NCBI GenBank assembly: GCA_033085395.1
Contig: JANQBS010000002.1
Location: 248,001-312,000 of the forward strand
DNA: 64,000 nucleotides
DNA from: Xanthoparmelia taractica
Lineage: Eukaryota > Ascomycota > Lecanoromycetes > Lecanorales > Parmeliaceae
Direction of reading: 5' to 3'
Shown here: positions 57,785-64,000 of the stretch, piece after piece
Layout: every line of letters starts with the position of its first letter
Position numbering within the stretch: position 1 is the stretch's first letter
Position numbers and translations under genes: made by a program
The notes under the pieces: model-generated
Told to the model about the DNA's origin: nothing
Seen by the model: only the letters and a program-made list of their open reading frames with translations
Databases searched by the model: none

Positions 57785-60515
57785 GACGACGGGCTGTCAA
57801 GGCGTTTTTGAAGTACGGCAAGGAAGGGGCGTTGCCCAATTTACTTTACAAGTACTGTATGGACGATCGTCGCCAAGACTTTGGGTATGGCGCCGCGCGG
57901 GTGACAGATTGGCACTAGAACAAACGCCCCCCCAAGTAAAATCCCGCGAAGTGCGAAGCTTTTCACAGCTCCGCAACGAAAGACATTTTAAGAGGTTTCC
58001 TGTTCCATGATTCTAGCTGCTCGATATCTGAACGCTTTATGAAGTATGAAATTCTTTTCATCAAGGTCGTGCTTGCAAATTACGACCGAACCTTTGTTCT
58101 CTTGTCAGGGCGCTAGCGTTGCGTCTAATGTGCCCCTGGCTAACATCAGACCTTTTACAAAGGCAAACTCTGCAACATTGGTGGGCAGCGTCTACAGGAA
58201 TCTCTAGATCGTGTGGTCAAGCGAGATTTGAGCTGGAGTCTATCAAACGCTAGGCGTTCGTTGGTACATTCAAGCATTCAACGTTGAGTCCATGAAAGAC
58301 AAAAGGCATGGCAGACTTGTTCTGAAGCAGGGTCGTGACGGCAGCGAGGGTCTTAGTAATTCATGGCCGTGAACGAGGCATCTCTGGTCTAAGACTTGCA
58401 CCTCTCACCGCATCGCCAGACGTGTTCAACGGACTTCTATTGAGGAGCTTGGCAAGACCTTTCAGAACCCATGGAAATGCTAAAGGAATATGCCTTGCCT
58501 ATCTGCCACCTGCACACCTGCTTCATTAAATGCACGTACACCATAGCACGTCCTGCATGCCTAAAACGGAGTACAACGACAGGGGTGAGCAGCGTCTTTC
58601 CCCTGCAGCTAACCGTGCGGTGTATCGAAGTAATAGATTCGTTGGATCCCGTTAGGTGCTTAACGTACTGTGCCAGACTACAGATCTCCTAGCTCAGTAT
58701 CTGCTAGTCAAACATCAGCGGCTGCCATTCAAATCATATTACATGCTTCCAACCCCTCCTAGTCTTCATGGAAGACTTAGCAGTTTTAGGCCATAGCTGA
58801 CGACACCTCCCGCCATTCTATTGTTGCGGCTGTTTCAACCTCTCTCGCGTTTTGAAGTTAATTTTGAGAAATGTGACGTTGTACTAGATTTGGATGCTAT
58901 GCTCAGTAGAAGCTAGACACTGAGGCTTTCAACGCGTATGCCCTGTATCAGGCCACTCAACAGCCGTGCGAGCACATCCGAGTCGAAAATGGATGCAGGA
59001 GCTTATATCTAAATTCGCGCGACCCCCGCTGGCGCGAATCTTCTTTTCGTCATGATACATATACGCAATTCGAAGCCGCGAGGCTGTCGCTGTGCCCGTC
59101 AAACCAGTGAATGCATCAAGCTCTCATGGGCACCCATTTCTTCATGTCCCGAAATGCCTACTCCAGACATGTCTCCGCGGATCCTTAGTTCCTGCAGCCG
59201 ACAAAGTTGGTGTGGACAAGTTCGTGTGGAAATCACGAGGCGCCGTGGGTAACATACTACTATCTGGCATAGTAAGCCGAACCGAAACACATAAGGCTAC
59301 AAGCAAGCATTCTTTCTTGGTTTGCTGCCCGAGAAAAAGCCTGGTTCTGGCACGGGTAGGCGGTTTGAGCAACTGGCAAGAATCCTGTGCTCACACACTG
59401 TGAGACTCCCTCATAATAGAATTTGTTCACACCCAAATAATTTTAGGCGGTTGCTTAGCACTTGGTGTGAAGAAAAGGAAATGGTGCTGCCGAGTCGGAT
59501 CGAAGCAGTTTGCCTTACTGCCACCATCAAACAATGATTACCTTAAGCAATCACGCAACACACATTTCCACATCATATTTGATCTTCCTTCCAAATGATG
59601 GCCCACCTATCACAAAATACAACGAGCTACCGCGGTAGGCAATCAGAAGCTTGCTATGTGTAAGAGAGAGAGGGGGAGAGATCCTACAGATTTTCCAGCA
59701 GTAAGCTGTGGATAGTTTCGCTCTGCCGTTTCGCTCTACCTTTGACCGTACCGATGCACAAAGGTATTTTCGGAAGCAGAATCGAGATCGTCCAAGCATT
59801 GGCTGTTTTTATTCTCTGGCGCTGTCGTCTGAGCTAACCGAGGTTAGATTCCTCCGAACAGAGTCGCATCGAGAATACTTAACTCTCATATCTTTCTTGC
59901 GGCCGAAGCGTCTACCGGAACCTTAGCTTCCGATTGAATCTTGCAGATAATCGACGCTCACTCCCGTCTCCTGTATGTCACTGGCTGCAAGAAACCGTGC
60001 ACGTTGAAGACCCACCGGGATGAATAGCACGTAAGGCGCAGAGCTGAAGCCGCTATTCCTCGTCTGTAAAAAACTTCACTCTTGCCTGTGAAGGAGCATT
60101 CCACAGGTCGTTTCACTTGTGCATTGGTCTAGAGACGAATTGGTCCTCCTGCAGTAGAATGATTGTAGCAGGCTTTGTCTCTGCCTCTGCAATTTAGATA
60201 TCCGTGGTTTACTTAAAGTAAGGCATCATTCCCAGTTTCTCTCTCTATATCGTTCACTACTCATCCAGCACTTCACCGCCTCTGTCGAACAGTCCAAAGT
60301 CGCACCGGGAAGCAACGCCGCTAAAAGGGTGTCATTTCTCCACGGAAGAATTGTTTTCGCTGGGACTCTCGCTCTAGAAATAACGACAAGTCAGAGCCTG
60401 ACACCACTGCCCGTCCACTCCGATTTGAGCCCAGAGTCGAGTACACACGGTAAAGACCCGTGTTTATTACGGGATAGCCCGGAAGTTCAGCACCTACCGC
60501 CGCCCAAACGAGGTC
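57785..60515. other. 2.7-kb stretch without a recognised gene
   Basis: The largest gene-free part of the right half. Frames reach at most ~110 codons, overlap on both strands and show no domain or plausible splice chain. Its left end is the promoter of the RRM gene, and its right end is the promoter and leader of the Zn2Cys6 gene. No tRNA-like B box or repeat was found by eye. Confidence 0.45.
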
Positions 60516-62074
60516 ATGGCTCAGCAGAGGCCGATAACCTGTCGTGGCAATACAAGATCTTACCACGATGGCAATGAGAGTGATGAGCCTAGGGCTCCAC
60601 GAGGGGACATAAAGGCGAGAAAGCGGAACAGTGTAGCGGTACGTTCTCCATGACAACTCCTACAGCCTGGTCTGGTACCGAAGAAGGCTGACTTGTGATG
60701 GACAGTGTGCACGTTGCCGCAAGAGGAAGATCAAATGTACCGGTGATCTACACGATGGTAACGGCTGCGAGGCTTGTCAGTCAGCTGGGGCGCCACGAAG
60801 CTCATGCCACTATCTGAGGGTGAGCATGAACGTCCACTGCTCAGGTTCTTCTGTTGACCTTAGCATGAATCAGGTGAACTCTCATCATATAGAAGAGATC
60901 CCATTGCAAGGGTCTAATGACTCGGAATGGCCCTACTCAGCACCTGCTCCGGGCAATTACATGACTCGGATCACAACCGATCCAAGCCAGTACGCTCTTG
61001 CCAATGTCAGCCATGTCTCCCAACATGTGCCAAACCCTTACGCAGGTCCAAGGTAAGCCAATCCCTCGGAGAATCGAAGCGCTTGCTGACCTCTCCAGTG
61101 TGCCATACTCGACTGCGCAGGCTCGCCCTCCCTTTGCGACCAGTTACCCTACCAGCTATAATGGTCAGTACGACGTGCAGAGGTCCACTCATGGCCCCCC
61201 TCTGCAAATGTCACAAGGGCCCACACCAAATTATCCCGCCCTCGATTATTCTCAGCAGTGGAACCAATTGCCGTCAAACGGTAGACCAACCTCTCATACT
61301 CTGCTCTATGAACAAGATCCTTCAAGATATGAAACATCAACAATCTCTTACGTAACATCCTCGAATACTTCGGTCCCAAATGTGGCGGCAGAGGGATCCT
61401 CGATATTTCCTGGTTTGTCTCCGCTCGTCACCCATTTGCCAGCTCATGGTGGCAACAGGACGCTTCCTGATCCAATGAATATCCACTCCTCATTCGACAG
61501 CAGTAGTGGATCCATGCAGGGGAGCGACGGAGATGCTGGCTTGTACCAACAACACATTGAGACAGGGACTAGCCAAGAATCAGCCAGCTCGGCGTCCCAA
61601 GACGCGACCAGTGCCACAGGTCAAGCCAGTAGCACTCGGTCGTCATCACCTAGCGAAACCCAAGAGATGCCGACATTCAGCTATATCCCTATGACCCAAA
61701 CGTCGCCGAGGGTATCGAGCGAAAACACTTCTGGCTTCCACGCTATGGAGACCTCAACCTCGAGTAGCGTCGGAGGCTATGCCGCCAGCCCAACGTCCGC
61801 TTCCAACAGTCAGCTCCCGAGCCTCAATTCGCCTTTCAATGGTTATGGTGGGCACAGAGGCTCTCATGCGCCAGATAGAGCGCTCGAACCCGGGATGGCG
61901 ATAAGAAACGGGAACGTTTACGACCCACATGGCCGTCCTCGAATCCTTCAACCTCAGCCTCGACGTTCGCCATCTTACGATCTGCTCAAAAATTCCTTCG
62001 AAGGGAGTGGGAAGCATTCTTCCAGGGTGCTCAAGCCGAACGGCCATGGTCGTAGGCCTGATGGAAAGCGCTGA
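60516..62074 (+). CDS. Zn2Cys6 (fungal binuclear cluster) transcription factor
   Basis: Four exons (60516-60638, 60706-60819, 60874-61052, 61099-62074) give 463 residues. The zinc cluster CARCRKRKIKC...CEACQSAGAPRSSC (C-x2-C-x6-C-x9-C-x2-C-x8-C) starts exactly at exon 2. It continues across the next intron as CHYLRVNSHHIEEIPL, a typical arrangement. The remainder is low complexity (Ser, Gln, Pro, Thr) with a probable activation region. A short basic tail ends GHGRRPDGKR. No fungal-specific middle homology domain is visible, so this is the short class of Zn2Cys6 proteins. Target genes cannot be inferred. Confidence 0.9.
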
Positions 62075-62574
62075 GACAATTCGTCGGTCTGATGGAGGCA
62101 TGGATCCCTTCAAGTCGTCACCCGTGCATCCTACTTATGTATGGCCTGCACCAGTCTCGCATTGTGGTCGAGCTTGTAGAGCTTTCAGCATATGCATGAT
62201 TGAAGAAGGCAAATATTCAGGTCTATTGGATCGATCCATCTCCGATTATGACATTCTCCGCGTGCGGGTAGAGCTTGTCTAGCAGAATTCTGTCAGCAAT
62301 TTTCGCCTTCTGTTTAACCAGAAGGCTGTTTTATCACCGTTGGAATAGAGGGGGAACCCATGACGCTTGAGGGCCTTCGTTGGTGTTGTACTAGATTCTT
62401 TGATAGATTAATGGACACATTCAAGTAACCTCGCACCCGGAATCATCAACAAGTAGCTAGAACATCTTGTATTCCCTATGCGCCACATAATGCGACTACA
62501 TGATGTAGGTACACACAAGCATGCTTCGCCATCTTCTTCCGGACCAGTACGAACCAGCACACACTCAACATCCC
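62075..62574. other. Convergent 3' region, no gene seen
   Basis: About 500 bases between the convergent Zn2Cys6 and RPS24 genes, presumably their 3' UTRs. Confidence 0.4.
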
Positions 62575-63178
62575 TTACTTCTTCTTGTCCTTCGATGCCG
62601 CCGCTTTCCCCTTGGCCGTCCCCCGTACAGTCTTGGCTCGGTTCTTGCGTTGCTTGCCTATCCATCCCCACGCAGTCAGCAAACAATGTCGACCACCAGG
62701 CCCCATCACTAAACACAACCTCCCATCTCATCTTGTATAGAGGGTTATACGTACGCTGTTGCCTGCTAGCCTTCTCAATCTTTGTAGCCGCCCCATACCT
62801 CACCAACCGATAATGCGGCTCAAACTTCTTCATCACCTCGTGGCTGTCATATATCAGAGCGAATCCGGTCGACTTGCCTCCGCCGTATTGTGTGCGGAAA
62901 CCGAAGCAGGATACTTGGTCTTTGTTGGCTTTGTAGAGCTCCGCGAGCTTTTGGCGGAGTTCGTCCTTGGAGACGTTGGCGCGGTTGGGATGGAGGACAT
63001 CACTGTAGGACAGAGAATATTAGAACTCAGCCTATGGAGGACTTGAAGGAGACCTGTGGAAAGAAAGGGTATCGCTGCGAGGTAGGAGCACTCACACGAC
63101 CATCTGCTTTCGACCGAGGAGAGAATTGCGGATGAATTTGCGCGTGCGTAGCGTAACGGGCTGCTCTCGATCTGCCAT
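62575..63178 (-). CDS. RPS24: 40S ribosomal protein eS24
   Basis: Three exons (63178-63096, 63002-62755, 62657-62575; introns 93 and 97 nt) give 137 residues, the usual size. Conserved blocks include VTLRTRKFIRN, LLGRKQMVVDVLHP, NVSKDELRQKLAELYK, CFGFRTQYGGGKSTGFALIYD and MKKFEPHYRLVR. The lysine-rich end runs RKQRKNRAKTVRGTAKGKA to a final KDKKK. It is a structural protein of the small subunit needed for 18S rRNA maturation. The relatively long introns near the start are common in fungal ribosomal-protein genes. Confidence 0.97.
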
Positions 63179-63513
63179 GATTGCTGGCTGTATCGTTCCG
63201 TTAGCGATGATCCTCAACACCGTAGGTATACATGCAGTGACTGACAGAGAGTGTGTCGCTGGATCTTGCAATGGTCGGACAACGTCGAGCAGATCCATCT
63301 GTACCGTAATTTGCGTGTGCAAAATAAGGTGTCGCTTAGCTTGAGGCTAGCCTGTTTGTCTCTAGTCCAATATATACTGGCACGACTGGCATCCACGGCA
63401 TCCTCAACCCTCGATCCTCGCAATCTTAAGGTCAGCGTCAGTTTGTTACGCTGGACTTGAAAGAGACACAGAATGTGACCAGTTTCTATAAAACACTGGC
63501 TGGGACTTCTGAT
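63179..63513. promoter_or_regulatory. Divergent promoter region of RPS24 and the methyltransferase gene
   Basis: A 335-bp space separates the two divergent starts. In the plus-strand frame upstream of 63514, sequence such as STLDPRNLKVSV looks protein-like, so a short first exon of the methyltransferase gene may lie here. I could not find an ATG and splice that fit. Confidence 0.35.
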
Positions 63514-64000
63514 ATGAACACTATTGCACCCGTGGAGCTGCTTAAGAGGCAGTACCTGCAGCTTACTGACCCGGAAGAACTTGCGCTCCCTCACAAAGAG
63601 GTTCTTAAATTGCCAGATATACAGGCTCAGATATACAATGACATGTTCGATGAATCGAACATCATTTACGCACCGCCTGAGCGTTACAGGTTTCGTGTCC
63701 TCAAAAGACTTGTCAAAGCCTTGGAAGACGCAATTGAGGACCCAGAGGAAGATGTAGGCTTTCTCTTTACAATACTTTAACAAAGTTTGCTCTGCGCTGT
63801 TTTTGTCTCTTCCGTTTTAGCAGGATTTCCCTATGGCTCCTCTACTAATATGTCCTCCCTTATCACGAGTAGGAGATCTCAGATGATATATCCGGGTGTC
63901 TGGCACAGTACGTGGGCCAAGCCTTGCCATCTGCAAGCGCATCAGCACAGGAGAAGAGCTACGTGACTTATACGGCGCCCATTCCTGGTCAAAATGCGGC
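63514..64000 (+). CDS. FAM86/EFM2-type protein-lysine methyltransferase, 5' part only
   Basis: Exon 63514-63753 and an exon from 63873 to the window edge, joined by a 119-nt GTAGGC...GAGTAG intron, give the first ~123 residues; the rest is outside the window. The text PVELLKRQYLQLTDPEEL, LPDIQAQIYNDMFDESN, YAPPERYRFRVLKRL, ALEDAIEDPEEDEISDD and KSYVTYTAPIPG matches the N-terminal helical domain of the FAM86/EEF2KMT family. In yeast the related Efm2 and Efm3 methylate lysines of elongation factor 2. The S-adenosylmethionine-binding domain is not included. The first in-frame ATG (63514) was used; an upstream first exon is possible. Confidence 0.65.

Overview
This 64-kb window is nuclear DNA of a filamentous ascomycete (Pezizomycotina; class Dothideomycetes is my best guess). 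The genes are densely packed on both strands. Their introns are short (mostly 46-67 nt) with GT...CTAAC/TACTAA...AG signals. The gene set is typically fungal: a group III hybrid histidine kinase, an NSP1 nucleoporin, a Zn2Cys6 regulator, RTC3, GIS2 and DMC1. For most spliced genes I joined exons by hand, and the lengths sum to whole codons.

Layout. 0-15 kb: RPA43 and a membrane J-protein (divergent), a GNAT acetyltransferase, a broken APH-type kinase gene, a capsule-type glycosyltransferase, an AT-rich block and a mitochondrial-looking lipase; several kilobases here carry no recognisable gene. 15-32 kb: NIK1/OS-1, an acidic protein with a decayed 5' part, tRNA-Pro, NSP1, the ATPase inhibitor IF1 divergent from NAS2, tRNA-Thr, a relic of a mobile-element-type zinc-finger protein, and the GTPase Ran. 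32-46 kb: an SCOC-like coiled-coil protein, a SNF2/RING (ULS1-like) ATPase, a 14-3-3 protein and a RhoGEF. 46-64 kb: RTC3, two conserved unknowns, DMC1, GIS2, UAP1, an RRM protein matching only the C-terminal half of PPIL4 cyclophilins, a 2.7-kb stretch without a gene, a Zn2Cys6 factor, RPS24, and the 5' end of a FAM86/EFM2-type methyltransferase gene that leaves the window.

Most genes are housekeeping: Pol I transcription, nuclear transport (NSP1, Ran), translation (RPS24, GIS2, tRNAs, probably the EFM2-like gene), proteasome assembly, chitin precursor supply (UAP1), osmosensing (NIK1), Rho signalling and meiosis. They do not form one pathway or a secondary-metabolite cluster.

The standout observation is that both tRNA genes are interrupted by insertions that look exactly like spliceosomal introns. 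tRNA-Pro(UGG) carries a 53-nt GTACGT...TACTAAG...CAG insert in the D-stem, in addition to an ordinary 10-nt tRNA intron at 37/38. tRNA-Thr(AGU) carries a 57-nt GTAAGT...TACTAAT...TAG insert between anticodon stem and variable loop. Removing the inserts restores clean 71-nt cloverleaves. Both genes keep intact A and B boxes and have Pol III T-run terminators. I consider this a candidate for a previously undescribed situation: spliceosomal-type (possibly introner-like) introns in nuclear tRNA genes.
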